This document shows positions 17,630 through 25,982 of a stretch of DNA of 64,000 bases, piece by piece. Origin of the DNA: Rhodococcus spongiicola. GTDB taxonomy: Bacteria; Actinomycetota; Actinomycetes; Mycobacteriales; Mycobacteriaceae. Numbering within the stretch: the first letter of the stretch is position 1; each line of letters starts with the position of its first letter. The position numbers and the translations under genes are program-made. The DNA lies in assembly GCF_004011835.1 (NCBI RefSeq), contig NZ_RKLN01000004.1, positions 1 to 64,000 of the forward strand. The letters are read 5' to 3'. The notes below the pieces were generated by a model that saw only the letters and a program-made list of their open reading frames with translations, was not told the DNA's origin and made no database searches.

Positions 17630-17656
17630 GCACTATCCCGAACGCTGAGGGATGAC

Positions 17657-18913
17657 CTACGGGGTCAACACCTCACGCCCCACGAACGGCACCAGGGCGG
17701 CGGGGACCTTGACCGAACCGTCTTTCTGCTGGTGGTTTTCGAGGATCGCAACGAGCCACCGCGTCGTGGCGAGCGTGCCGTTGAGAGTCGCGGCGATCTG
17801 CGTCTTGCCGTTCTCGTCGCGGTATCGGATGCTCAGTCGCCGCGCCTGGAAAGTGGTGCAGTTCGACGTCGATGTCAGTTCGCGGTATGCCTTCTGTGTG
17901 GGAATCCAAGCCTCGCAGTCGAACTTGCGGGCCGCCGACGTGCCGAGGTCGCCACCGGCGACATCGATCACCCGGTACGGGACCTCGATCGCGGCAAGCA
18001 TGTCCCGCTCCCAGGAGAGGAGTCGGCGATGTTCCTCGTCCGCCTCTTCGGGCTTGCAGAACGTGAACATCTCCACCTTGTCGAACTGGTGGACTCGGAT
18101 GATGCCGCGGGTGTCCTTGCCGTAGCTGCCGGCCTCACGGCGGAAGCACGACGACCAGCCCGCGTACCGCTTGGAGCCGTCGGACAGGTCCATGATCTCG
18201 CCCGAGTGGTAGCCGGCCAGCGGCACCTCCGAGGTACCGACGAGGTAGAGGTCATCGTCGGCCAGGTGATAGACCTCGTCCGAGTGCTGGCCGAGGAAAC
18301 CGGTGCCCTGCATGATCTCGGGACGCACCAGCACCGGCGGGATCATCATCGTGAACCCGTTGGCCATCGCCTTCTGTGCCGCCAACTGCAGCATGCCCAG
18401 CTGGAGCATCGCACCGAAACCGGTGAGGTAGTAGAACCGTGACCCCGACACCTTCGCGCCGCGCTCCATGTCGATCAGCCCCAGCGACTCACCGAGCTCG
18501 AGGTGATCCTTGGGCTCGAAGTCGAACGCCGGGATCTCACCGACGGTGTCCAAGGTGATGAAGTCGTCCTCGCCGCCGGCGGGGGCGCCGTCCTGGACGA
18601 TGTTCGAGATCGCCCGATGGGCCGCTTCGAGCGCGGCCTGCGCTTCGGCCTCCGCGGCCTCGGCTTCCTTGACCTTCCGGGCCAGTTCCTTCGACCCTTC
18701 GAGCAGCGCGGGCCGCTCGTCCGGGGACGCCTGCCCGACCTTCTTCCCGAACGCCTTCTGCTCGGCGCGCAACGTGTCACCCGCCAGGACGGCTGCACGA
18801 CGCGACGTGTCGGCCTCGAGCAGTGCATCGACCAGACCGGGGTCTTCGCCGCGCGTACGCTGCGAGGTGCGGACGACGTTGGGGTGCTCGCGAAGGAACT
18901 TGAGGTCAATCAC
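17657..18913 (-). CDS. serS: Seryl-tRNA synthetase
   Basis: 418 residues, the usual length. N-terminal coiled-coil tRNA-binding arm (about residues 25-100, rich in Glu/Lys/Arg/Ala), then the class II catalytic core with motif 2 ([21 protein letters not shown]) near residue 255 and motif 3 ([15 protein letters not shown]) near residue 380; [14 protein letters not shown] is the serine-site region. Charges tRNA-Ser (and tRNA-Sec where present) with serine. GTG start. Convergent with the thioesterase (27 bases between stops). Position next to the septum protein and metallopeptidase matches M. tuberculosis Rv3834c-Rv3836. Confidence 0.97.
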   Translation of the reverse strand: MIDLKFLREHPNVVRTSQRTRGEDPGLVDALLEADTSRRAAVLAGDTLRAEQKAFGKKVGQASPDERPALLEGSKELARKVKEAEAAEAEAQAALEAAHRAISNIVQDGAPAGGEDDFITLDTVGEIPAFDFEPKDHLELGESLGLIDMERGAKVSGSRFYYLTGFGAMLQLGMLQLAAQKAMANGFTMMIPPVLVRPEIMQGTGFLGQHSDEVYHLADDDLYLVGTSEVPLAGYHSGEIMDLSDGSKRYAGWSSCFRREAGSYGKDTRGIIRVHQFDKVEMFTFCKPEEADEEHRRLLSWERDMLAAIEVPYRVIDVAGGDLGTSAARKFDCEAWIPTQKAYRELTSTSNCTTFQARRLSIRYRDENGKTQIAATLNGTLATTRWLVAILENHQQKDGSVKVPAALVPFVGREVLTP

Positions 18914-19218
18914 GACCCTAGACCCTACTTGGTTGAGCTGCGCTCACTCCCGACGCTTCCCCTGTACCCGCAGATAGTCCCCGGGTCCGAACATGCGTGC
19001 AGCATCGAGCGCCGACGCTGCTTCGACATCGACACTGCTTCGACATCGACACTGCGTCCACGTCGACACTGCGTCGACGTGGAGACTCCAGGGCCCCGGG
19101 GCTGTCGAACGATCGACCGGTCATTACCGCACGTCGGCGCTGGGCGAGAAGCGATGTTTCTCACTCATGCCGCGGAACCTACGCGCAAACCTCGGCATCC
19201 GAGTCGGTTGAAGGCATT
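18914..19218. other. Divergent promoter region serS / septum protein
   Basis: 305 bases with no supported gene. Its main feature is the 17-bp tandem repeat described next; both flanking promoters must lie here. Confidence 0.55.
19021..19088. repeat. Tandem 17-bp repeat, about four units
   Basis: CTTCGACATCGACACTG at 19021-19037 is repeated exactly at 19038-19054, then as CGTCCACGTCGACACTG (19055-19071) and a decayed fourth unit to 19088. It sits between divergent genes and could vary in copy number or bind a regulator. Confidence 0.75.
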
Positions 19219-20304
19219 ATGGACGGGATGTCCCAGGATGAGACCGAGCCGACATCTTCGTCGGCCCAGCAGCCGAAGCGGCGCCGACACCTGTCCGCAC
19301 GGGTCGCCAGACGCGCCCTCGCGCTCGTTGCGAGCGGTGGGGTGCTGGCGGCGGGCGCAACGATCTTGCTGTCGGGCGGCTTCGACCGCGGTGAGAACCT
19401 GGCCACACCCTCGGCCAAGGTGGGGCCGCAGCTCACCGGCGCCATTGCCGGCGAGGCCTTCGGATCGGCCGGCGAGGGTGACTGCCTTGCGTGGAGCAAC
19501 CCCGACGCAAGCGACCTCGAGAAGGTCGACTGCGCGCAGACGCACCAGTTCGAGGTGGCCCGGGACATCGACCTGGGCGCGTACCCCGGCGTCGAGTTCG
19601 GGCCCGGCTCCCGGTTCCCGGGCGTGCTGCGCTTCTCCGAGTTGCGCGACGATTTCTGTGGGCCCGCGGTCAATACCTACCTGAACGGCCGCTTCGACCC
19701 GAAGGGCAAGTTCAGCGTCGGTCTGATCAACCCGGGCGAGGCCGGCTGGGCGGCCGGCGAGCGGACCATACGCTGCGGGCTGCAGTTCTCCGGTGTCACC
19801 GGGATCTCACTGCCCATCGAGGGTCTGGTAGCCGAGCAGGATCAGTCGAAGATATGGGACGTCGACACCTGCATCGGCCTCAGCCAGGGCGTGCCGTCCG
19901 ATCCGGTCGACTGCGCGCAGCCTCATGCGTTCGAGGTGGTGGGTGTGATCGACATGGCCAGCGAGTTCCCGGGCGCCATGCCGTCGGTCGAGGACCAGGA
20001 CAAGCTCCTCGAAAAGGCGTGCACTGACGCCAGCGCCGACTATCTCGGCTCGCCCGAAGCCCTGCGCGACAAGACCCTCACGCTGTTCTGGGACAATCTG
20101 GACCTCGACAGCTGGCTCGTCGGGAGTCGCAAGATCAACTGTTCGATCGGCAAGGAGATCGACGGCAATGGGTTCGCCACGATCGTGGGCAGCGCGAAGG
20201 GCGACATCCTGATCGACGGCCAGGCGCCGGTACCGCCGCCGCCGATCGGGTCGCGTGCGCTGCCGACGCCACTGCCCGGTGCCGCACCATTCCCAGGAGC
20301 GTGA
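19219..20304 (+). CDS. Septum-formation family membrane-anchored protein (361 aa)
   Basis: Equivalent by sequence pattern and position to M. tuberculosis Rv3835. Residues about 1-30 are basic and cytoplasmic (KRRRHLSARVARRA), one membrane helix follows (ALALVASGGVLAAGATILL), and the rest is extracellular with two septum-formation type domains, each opening with DCL/DTC and a CAQ(T/P)H motif (GDCLAWSN...DCAQTHQFEV and DTCIGLSQ...DCAQPHAFEV). Conserved Cys pairs suggest disulphides. ATG at 19219 chosen (AAGG just upstream); ATG at 19228 is an alternative. One base before the next gene, so co-transcribed and probably coupled. Exact role in division or envelope is not established. Confidence 0.85.
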   Translation: MDGMSQDETEPTSSSAQQPKRRRHLSARVARRALALVASGGVLAAGATILLSGGFDRGENLATPSAKVGPQLTGAIAGEAFGSAGEGDCLAWSNPDASDLEKVDCAQTHQFEVARDIDLGAYPGVEFGPGSRFPGVLRFSELRDDFCGPAVNTYLNGRFDPKGKFSVGLINPGEAGWAAGERTIRCGLQFSGVTGISLPIEGLVAEQDQSKIWDVDTCIGLSQGVPSDPVDCAQPHAFEVVGVIDMASEFPGAMPSVEDQDKLLEKACTDASADYLGSPEALRDKTLTLFWDNLDLDSWLVGSRKINCSIGKEIDGNGFATIVGSAKGDILIDGQAPVPPPPIGSRALPTPLPGAAPFPGA

Positions 20305-20305
20305 C

Positions 20306-20656
20306 GTGACGGTGACCATGACGGACGCCCGGTTCGAGGAACTGGTCTCGGAGGCGCTCGACCTCATACCGTCACAGCTCGCGGAGGCGATCGACAACGT
20401 CGTGGTGCTCGTCGAGCCACGCAACGACGAGGAGCCCACACTGCTCGGGCTCTACCAGGGCATCGCCTTGACCGAGCGGGACAGCCACTACGGCGGCTCG
20501 CTGCCCGACACCATCACGATCTATCGGGACGCGATCCTCGACGTGTGCCACACCGAAGACGAAGTGGTGCACGAGGTGATGGTCACGGTGATCCACGAGG
20601 TGGCCCACTACTTCGGTATAGAAGAGGACCGTCTGCACGAGCTCGGCTGGGGTTGA
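20306..20656 (+). CDS. Minimal zinc metallopeptidase-like protein (116 aa)
   Basis: Rv3836-type zincin-like protein. The C-terminal motif VIHEVAHYFGIEEDRLHELGW carries HExxH (residues about 97-101) with downstream acidic residues, the pattern of the COG3824 'metallopeptidase family'. No signal peptide, so cytosolic. GTG at 20306 was chosen because AGGAG lies six bases upstream and only one base separates it from the previous stop. Peptidase activity is predicted from the motif; substrates are unknown. Confidence 0.85.
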   Translation: MTVTMTDARFEELVSEALDLIPSQLAEAIDNVVVLVEPRNDEEPTLLGLYQGIALTERDSHYGGSLPDTITIYRDAILDVCHTEDEVVHEVMVTVIHEVAHYFGIEEDRLHELGWG

Positions 20657-20675
20657 CCGGCCCGGCGAGACCATT

Positions 20676-20709
20676 CCCGGTTTCTTGTGGAGCCCGGATT
20701 CTTGTGGAA
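20676..20709. repeat. Two 17-bp direct repeats before the PE gene
   Basis: CCCGGTTTCTTGTGGAG and CCCGGATTCTTGTGGAA in direct tandem. Further on, an 8-bp unit AGACCCAC is repeated about three times near 20808-20830. This stretch is the promoter region of the PE-PPE-EspG operon. Confidence 0.6.
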
Positions 20710-20844
20710 CCGACCGGCCTCCCCTTGCGTCCAAGCAATCGAGGAACCGTTTCGCCGAAGCTCGTTCCCAGGTCCGTGACCTCGCCCTGACCCCTGTCCC
20801 CTTAGACCCACAGACCCACAGACCCACCACGAGGAGCCTCCGCC

Positions 20845-21153
20845 ATGCCGGATCACGTGTTCGTCGACCCTGACGTCCTTCTCGCGGCCGCCGCGGAGCT
20901 CGACGCGCTGGCGATTCGCCTACAGGCGACGATGACCGCCGCGAGCCCGGCCCTGAACGTCGCACCGTCGGGGTCCGAGGAGGTGTCCGTTCTGGCCGCG
21001 GGCTACTTCAACCGCCTCGCGAGCAGCTTCGGACCAGCCACTACCCGGGGCATCGAGGAACTGGCTGCCGCCGCGGCGATGCTCCGCGCCCAGGCCGCCG
21101 CGTATTCGAGCGAGGACCACGCCCTCGGTGCCACGCTCGCCGCGGGAATGTGA
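20845..21153 (+). CDS. PE-family protein (102 aa)
   Basis: The whole protein is a PE domain: two helices with the conserved SGSEEVSVLAAGYFN turn matching the GADEVSAAIAALFG signature of mycobacterial PE proteins. Near the C-terminus YSSED (about residues 88-92) fits the YxxxD/E export signal of type VII secretion substrates. GAGGAG is placed about nine bases before the ATG. Followed by PPE and EspG genes, its expected partner and chaperone. Likely exported as a PE-PPE heterodimer by an ESX system encoded elsewhere. Confidence 0.85.
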   Translation: MPDHVFVDPDVLLAAAAELDALAIRLQATMTAASPALNVAPSGSEEVSVLAAGYFNRLASSFGPATTRGIEELAAAAAMLRAQAAAYSSEDHALGATLAAGM

Positions 21154-21199
21154 CCTCGCCCCGCCAGTACCACTAAGCCGACCATAGGAGAAACGCATC

Positions 21200-22441
21200 A
21201 TGGCCATCGGTGTCACCGGCGTCGTCTGGATTCCCCGCGGCGCAACGGTCAACTCGACCGCGCTCACCGCGGGCGCTGGGCCAGTGCCGCTCAGCGGGGC
21301 GAGTTCCGCATGGACCGCGGTCGCCGAGAGCTTCGTCGACGCTAGTGCGACCCTGACCCGCGTGATGCAGGAACTGCGCACGGGATGGAGTGGCGTGGCT
21401 GCCGACGCCGCGCTGGCCCGGCTCGCCCCGTTCAACGGGTGGGCCCAGCAGTCCGCGGCGCTGGCCGCCCAGTCCGCCGCGAAGGCTTCCGCCGAGGCCG
21501 CCGCCTATACAACTGCTGCCCTGGCGATGCCGAGCCTGCCCGAGATCACCGCGGTCAAGACCGCCAAGACCGCCGCCTACGCCACCGGTGGCGCACTCAC
21601 CGGGGCCGCAGCCGCCGCGGAAGCGGCAGATCGGGCGATGGACATCCGGGCCGGGCTGGTGATGGAAGCCTACGAGGCGGCATCATCGAGCATGGTTGCA
21701 ACACCCGAGACTTTCGCGCCGCCGCCACCGCTCACCAACGGCTCGACAGTGGGACTCGAGGCCGGCGACCCCGGCGAAGTGGCCCGGCGCGAGCTCGAGA
21801 ACGACTTTCGCGCCAGCCCGGTCGACACCATCGCGGCCGCGGCCACCTCGTTCACGCAGAATCCGGCCGTGGCGAACGCGACGACGCAGGTCGGCACGGC
21901 CGCTGGCATGGTCTCCACCGCCACGTCGGCGGCCTCCGACCCGGGTGGCGCCGGGCTCGGGGGGAACCGAGCCGCGACACCGACACTCATGGCGAACACC
22001 GCTATCGCGTCGGCGGGCACCGTTCAGAGCGCCGCAGCCTCCGCCGGCAGGGACGGAGCCCCAGCCGCCCCGCGGGCGGCGGGCTTTCCCGACCGGGGCC
22101 GCGTCGCGCTACCCGACGGCTGGGCACAGGCCGGACGGCCCGACGGCCTGGCCCAGACCGGACGGCCCGACGGCTGGGCACAGGCCGGACGATCCGACGG
22201 TGCCGTCCGTCCCGGTGGCAGCGTCGGCGGGGCGGATGCGATGCGCGCCGACGCGTCGGCAACGGCCCGCAACGCTACTCCGGTGGCTGGAGCCCCGGTG
22301 GGCGCGAATCGAGGTGACGACGACGCTGCGGAGTCCGACCGCTCGACGCCCGGCTATCTGCGGGACTTCGAACACTTCTCTGACGGGCGCACCGTGATCC
22401 CATCGGTCATCGGCGCCCATCTGCCCGAGGACGGGCGGTGA
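21200..22441 (+). CDS. PPE-family protein (413 aa)
   Basis: N-terminal PPE-like helical domain (about residues 1-170) with the WxG turn (TGWSGVAAD, W near 63) and long Ala-rich helices. The literal Pro-Pro-Glu start is absent (VVWIPRG instead), as in many non-mycobacterial members. The C-terminal half is Ala/Gly-rich and disordered, with three near-repeats of GWAQAGRPDG around residues 308-335. AGGAG upstream of ATG. Overlaps the EspG start by four bases. Probable partner of the PE protein just upstream. Confidence 0.85.
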   Translation: MAIGVTGVVWIPRGATVNSTALTAGAGPVPLSGASSAWTAVAESFVDASATLTRVMQELRTGWSGVAADAALARLAPFNGWAQQSAALAAQSAAKASAEAAAYTTAALAMPSLPEITAVKTAKTAAYATGGALTGAAAAAEAADRAMDIRAGLVMEAYEAASSSMVATPETFAPPPPLTNGSTVGLEAGDPGEVARRELENDFRASPVDTIAAAATSFTQNPAVANATTQVGTAAGMVSTATSAASDPGGAGLGGNRAATPTLMANTAIASAGTVQSAAASAGRDGAPAAPRAAGFPDRGRVALPDGWAQAGRPDGLAQTGRPDGWAQAGRSDGAVRPGGSVGGADAMRADASATARNATPVAGAPVGANRGDDDAAESDRSTPGYLRDFEHFSDGRTVIPSVIGAHLPEDGR

Positions 22442-23253
22442 TCGACCTCGGGCTCGGCCCGATCGGCGCGACCCTGCCGCCGACCACGCTGCACGTCGAC
22501 GAGATCGACCTGCTTGCACATCTGCTCGGCATCGACGTCCTGCCGGTCGTGCTCGACACCGGACCGCGATTCGATGAGCTCTCCGGGCGGGACGCGGCGT
22601 TCCGCGATGCCTACGGCACGCTGGACTCGGCCGGGCTGATCGAGGGAATCGACGAGGCGCCCAAAGTGCATCCCGACCTGGCCGGACGGTTACGCACACT
22701 CGCTCGCCCACGTGCAGAGATCGCCGTGCGCCGGTATGGCGGTGGGACTATCCACCGGGCGTGCCTCGCCCGCGACGAGGAGCGCGCCGACGCCGGGGTG
22801 CTGGCGCTGCGCAGCGGCGACACGTTCACGATCCAGCGAGTCGAAGGCACACTTGCAGAACCGCTCAGACATGCACTGGGCAGTGTCGAGCCAGTGCATT
22901 TCGACGCGGTGAACTGTCCCACCGCGGATCTCGCTGCCGCACTCGACCAGATCACCGCCCCGCAGGGGGCGGCACACCTGCTGACAGCGGTGGGGGTCCG
23001 CGCCGAGGAGGCCGCGGTTCTCGGTCCCGCGTTCGCCGACTGCCCGGCGTTCGCCGAGATCGTCGGACTCGTCCATGTGGAAGGCGGCTCGCCGGTGATG
23101 CACGGACCGGTGACCGTGTTCGACACCTCGGCCGGGCGCATCGTGGGCACGACCAGTGTCGCCACCGACGGCATCAAGTGGACATCACTCGGCCCCGGAA
23201 CACCCGGTCGGCTACAGCAGGCGATCGAGGCTCTGCTCGCTCAAATCGGCTGA
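22438..23253 (+). CDS. EspG-family ESX secretion chaperone (271 aa)
   Basis: EspG proteins bind the tip of the PPE subunit in the cytosol and keep PE-PPE pairs soluble for export. The sequence has the family's alternating sheet/helix organisation (residues about 20-60 DEIDLLAHLLGID..., a central RRYGGGTIHRACLARD strand pair, C-terminal RIVGTTSV strand and final helix LQQAIEALLAQ). GTG start overlaps the PPE stop as GTGA, indicating translational coupling. No other ESX core genes (EccB-E, MycP) lie in the window. Confidence 0.8.
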   Translation: MIDLGLGPIGATLPPTTLHVDEIDLLAHLLGIDVLPVVLDTGPRFDELSGRDAAFRDAYGTLDSAGLIEGIDEAPKVHPDLAGRLRTLARPRAEIAVRRYGGGTIHRACLARDEERADAGVLALRSGDTFTIQRVEGTLAEPLRHALGSVEPVHFDAVNCPTADLAAALDQITAPQGAAHLLTAVGVRAEEAAVLGPAFADCPAFAEIVGLVHVEGGSPVMHGPVTVFDTSAGRIVGTTSVATDGIKWTSLGPGTPGRLQQAIEALLAQIG

Positions 23254-23287
23254 GTCGGCGATCAGGCCGCGCCGTCAGGCCGGGCCG

Positions 23288-23974
23288 TCAGCCCATCGGG
23301 TCGTCGGCCTCGGTTGCCGCCTCCTCGAACCACGGCCGCCGCGTGGGCGCCTCGAACGGCGGATCGTAGGTGCCCCACCGTATGCACTGCCAACCTTCGG
23401 GGGTCGGGACAAGCTCCACCGTGGAGGTGTTCTCCAGGTGCCGGTCCGCCGCGAACGCGCCGGGCACACCGGCCAGGTAGGCGGCCACCAACCGGATCGC
23501 GGCGCCGTGGCTGACCACCACGACGTCGCCACCGGCGCTGCCGTCGAGGTACTCGGTGCGAAGCGAATCCACCACCGGCACATATCGTTCGATGATGTCG
23601 TGACCGGACTCGCCGCCCGGGATCCGCGCCGACAAGTCGCCTTCGTGCCAGGTGTGGAACACCTTTGCGAACATCCGGTGCGAATCGATGTCCGATCGGT
23701 CCTCGAGTTCGCCGGCTTGCGCCTCGTGCAGCCCGTCACGCACCTGAAGCCCGATACCCGCCGCCGCCTCCACGAACCCGGCCGTCTCCCGCGCACGCAA
23801 CGCCGCCGACGACACCAGCGCAGACGGCGGCAGCCCCGCGAACCGGTCGCCGAGCGTCTTCGCCTGGGTCCGCCCGAGTTCCGTGAGCCGGGCACCAGGC
23901 AGCCGGGTGTCGAGGCGTCGCTCGATGTTCGCCTCGGTCTGTCCGTGTCGAACCAGGATCAGCCTGCCGCTCAT
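23288..23974 (-). CDS. Histidine phosphatase (phosphoglycerate mutase-like, 228 aa)
   Basis: Branch-1 histidine phosphatase: LILVRHGQTEANIERRLD (RHG at about residues 9-11) supplies the phosphorylated His, and VVVVSHGAAIRL the second catalytic His near residue 170. ATG at 23974 overlaps the pheA stop as ATGA with GAGGAG upstream, so it is translated with pheA. Same gene pair as M. tuberculosis Rv3837c-Rv3838c. Substrate unknown; a real glycolytic mutase role is unlikely. Confidence 0.88.
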   Translation of the reverse strand: MSGRLILVRHGQTEANIERRLDTRLPGARLTELGRTQAKTLGDRFAGLPPSALVSSAALRARETAGFVEAAAGIGLQVRDGLHEAQAGELEDRSDIDSHRMFAKVFHTWHEGDLSARIPGGESGHDIIERYVPVVDSLRTEYLDGSAGGDVVVVSHGAAIRLVAAYLAGVPGAFAADRHLENTSTVELVPTPEGWQCIRWGTYDPPFEAPTRRPWFEEAATEADDPMG

Positions 23975-24885
23975 GCGTTCTCCTCCCCTCGACGCAAACG
24001 CTCGAGCCATACGACGGCATCGGCGTCGGACATCGGGGCACCGCCGTCGGGGACGGCCGACGGCCACGACCCGAGGAAGCGCACATCGCTGAAGCGGTGC
24101 AGTGCCTTGAGCGCCTCCGCGACCAGACCGTCGTCGATGTGCCCGACACAGTCCAGATGGAACAGGTAGGTGCCGAATTCCTTACGCGTGGGACGGGATT
24201 CGATACGGGAGAGGTCGATGCCGCGCGTCGCGAACTCCATCATGGCCCGGACCAGCGATCCGGGTACGTTGTCGAGGTGGAGCACGACACTGGTGCGGTC
24301 GTTGCCGGTGCGCGCCGGCGCCGGGCCGGGCTTGGTGACCAGCACGAAGCGGGTGCGGGCACCCTCGTAGTCGGCCACCCCGGACGCCAGCGCTGCGAGC
24401 CCGAGCCGTTCACCCGCCAGCGCCGTCGATACAGCAGCGTCGGCGACACCGGCCGCAACATCTTCTGCCGCACCGGCATTCGACGACGCCGGCTCGACGC
24501 GAGCGTTCGGCAGGTACCTGTCCAGCCAGCCCTGCACCTGCGCGGTCGCCACCGGGTAGGCGCGGACGGTACGGACGTCGTCGAGTGTGGTCCCGGGGCG
24601 GCCGACGATCGTGAACGCGACCTCGAGTTCGGTCTCGGCCATGATCTGCAACCGGTCACCGAGGGCGAGGGCGTCCATGGTCGGCCGGATCGACCCCTCG
24701 ACCGAACTCTCGATCGGCACCACCGCGCCGACGACGTCGCCGCGGCGGACCAGATCCAGCGCGGCCGACTGGCTCGCCGCGGCCACCCGCTCGACCTCGC
24801 CGTCGAACACGCCCGCCGACTCGAGCTGGGCGAGGGCCATCTCAGTGAAGGTACCGGTGGGTCCGAAGTAGGCGATACGAAGCAC
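23971..24885 (-). CDS. pheA: Prephenate dehydratase
   Basis: Converts prephenate to phenylpyruvate in phenylalanine synthesis. Catalytic two-lobed PDT domain at residues about 1-185 (start IAYFGPTGTFTEMAL; PIESSVEGSI; a TRFVLV strand that closes the domain) followed by an ACT domain (SVVLHLDNVPGSLVRAM..., ending ESRPTRKEFGTYLFHLD) that senses phenylalanine. 304 residues, normal for actinobacteria. GTG at 24885 is the start because homology begins there; an open frame continues upstream but is Arg-rich and unlike any PDT. Confidence 0.95.
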   Translation of the reverse strand: MLRIAYFGPTGTFTEMALAQLESAGVFDGEVERVAAASQSAALDLVRRGDVVGAVVPIESSVEGSIRPTMDALALGDRLQIMAETELEVAFTIVGRPGTTLDDVRTVRAYPVATAQVQGWLDRYLPNARVEPASSNAGAAEDVAAGVADAAVSTALAGERLGLAALASGVADYEGARTRFVLVTKPGPAPARTGNDRTSVVLHLDNVPGSLVRAMMEFATRGIDLSRIESRPTRKEFGTYLFHLDCVGHIDDGLVAEALKALHRFSDVRFLGSWPSAVPDGGAPMSDADAVVWLERLRRGEENA

Positions 24886-24947
24886 GCCTACGAGATTACG
24901 CAATCGTGTCCGACGCACCCGCCGTTTCCGGGCCCGTCGCAGGCGGA

Positions 24948-25682
24948 CTACAGCAGGCCGGCGTCGGAGAGCACCTGCTCGGCCTCCTCGAGGTCCTCCA
25001 CCTCGATGCCGAGTAGCACGCCCCGCACCGCTTCGGCCGCCTCCGGGGCCAGTGCCGCGAGCGACTTCGGGTCGGGAGTGGCCAGCGCCGCACGGACGTC
25101 GTCGCCGCACAGCGCCGCGACCGTACCGGCCAGCAGGGACAGCACCTCGGCGCCGTCCCGGGCGCGCCCGAAGAAACCGACGGACGTGTGCGCGAGAACC
25201 CCGAGGAAGTCGGCGACCGCATCGACGGGCTGGCCGGCGACCAGGCCGGGACTGTAGCCGGCGTCGGCGAGGACCTGCGCCGCCTCGGCCAGGGTGCCGG
25301 CGGACTCTTCCGCTGTGCTGGGCTCTTCGGCTGTGACGAAGACGGTGACGGGCGAGTGCAGCCGCAGTCCGACGGCATCCTCGACCTGCGCGGTGGTGCA
25401 GTGCACGTGGTAACGCAGCACGCGGTGCTCCGCGGCTCGGTCGAGGTCGTCCGGATCGATGTCGAGTTCGACCACGACCCTGCCGGCGTCGACGTCGGTT
25501 CCGGCGGCGGCCGCGAGGAGCGACGCGGCGACGATCTGTGGTCCGGTCGCGGCGGTGCCCCGGACGGCGGCGGGGACGGCGGATTCGCGCCGCTGGAGGA
25601 GCAGTTCCGCGACGAGCGACCGCGCCGCCCGCTCACCGGTCACGGGAAGGGTCGGCATCGACAGTGGAACAGGAATCGACAC
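24948..25682 (-). CDS. Uncharacterised acidic Ala-rich protein (244 aa)
   Basis: Not recognised. GTG start at 25682 (ATG at 25658 is an alternative). No signal peptide or membrane helix, so cytosolic. About 20% alanine, strongly acidic; residues 60-110 have alternating strands (RVVVELDIDPDDL, RVLRYHVHCTTAQ), the rest looks helical, with an acidic tail (GIEVEDLEEAEQVLSDAGLL split across the last helix). Codon use is that of a real gene. Reads toward pheA with 62 bases between, possibly the same transcript. It replaces the position of Rv3839 in the otherwise conserved order, but on the opposite strand. Confidence 0.65.
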   Translation of the reverse strand: MSIPVPLSMPTLPVTGERAARSLVAELLLQRRESAVPAAVRGTAATGPQIVAASLLAAAAGTDVDAGRVVVELDIDPDDLDRAAEHRVLRYHVHCTTAQVEDAVGLRLHSPVTVFVTAEEPSTAEESAGTLAEAAQVLADAGYSPGLVAGQPVDAVADFLGVLAHTSVGFFGRARDGAEVLSLLAGTVAALCGDDVRAALATPDPKSLAALAPEAAEAVRGVLLGIEVEDLEEAEQVLSDAGLL

Positions 25683-25704
25683 CCCGCAACGTTATCCCGG
25701 ACCG

Positions 25705-25732
25705 GGGGGTTCGATTCCCCCAGTGCTGACCA
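25705..25732 (+). other. tRNA/tmRNA 3'-end-like fragment with encoded CCA
   Basis: GGGGG (25705-25709), loop TTCGATT (25710-25716), CCCCC (25717-25721), then seven bases, A and CCA to 25732. This is a perfect T-arm followed by an acceptor-like end. No matching 5' acceptor strand, D arm or anticodon arm is found upstream, so it is not a whole tRNA gene. It could be a remnant of an integration site or chance. Confidence 0.3.
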
Positions 25733-25832
25733 CGATCGTCTTCCGGATCGATCACATCCCGGCTACGGACGACCAACTGCCTGCCGGCGCCCCGCCGCGG
25801 GTGTACAGAGAAATTGTGAAAGGTGGTGGCCT

Positions 25833-25982
25833 ATGGGGTTGATGTCTCGCCGCCGTGCCGACCGCCTGGGCTTCGGGTTTCTCGCCCGCCCGGAATCTGT
25901 GCCGGGGCTGGGACGTTCTACTGATGAGACCGAGACCGCACTGGGCGATCTCGCACGGATACCGGAAGTTCGCTCGACATGA
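25833..25982 (+). CDS. Small ORF coupled to the serine hydrolase (49 aa)
   Basis: ATG at 25833 follows AAAGGTGG by about six bases, and its TGA overlaps the ATG of the next gene as ATGA (25979-25982). The product starts MGLMSRRRADRLGFGF, is basic at the front and acidic at the back (DETETALGDLARI), with no signal peptide. Not recognised. The ribosome site and four-base overlap argue that it is translated, either as a small protein or as a coupling leader for the hydrolase. Confidence 0.5.
   Translation: MGLMSRRRADRLGFGFLARPESVPGLGRSTDETETALGDLARIPEVRST

Noticed and set aside
23288-24067. Longer histidine phosphatase starting at 24067
   Set aside because: The added 31 residues are Arg-rich and antisense-like within pheA; ATG 23974 has GAGGAG and an ATGA overlap.
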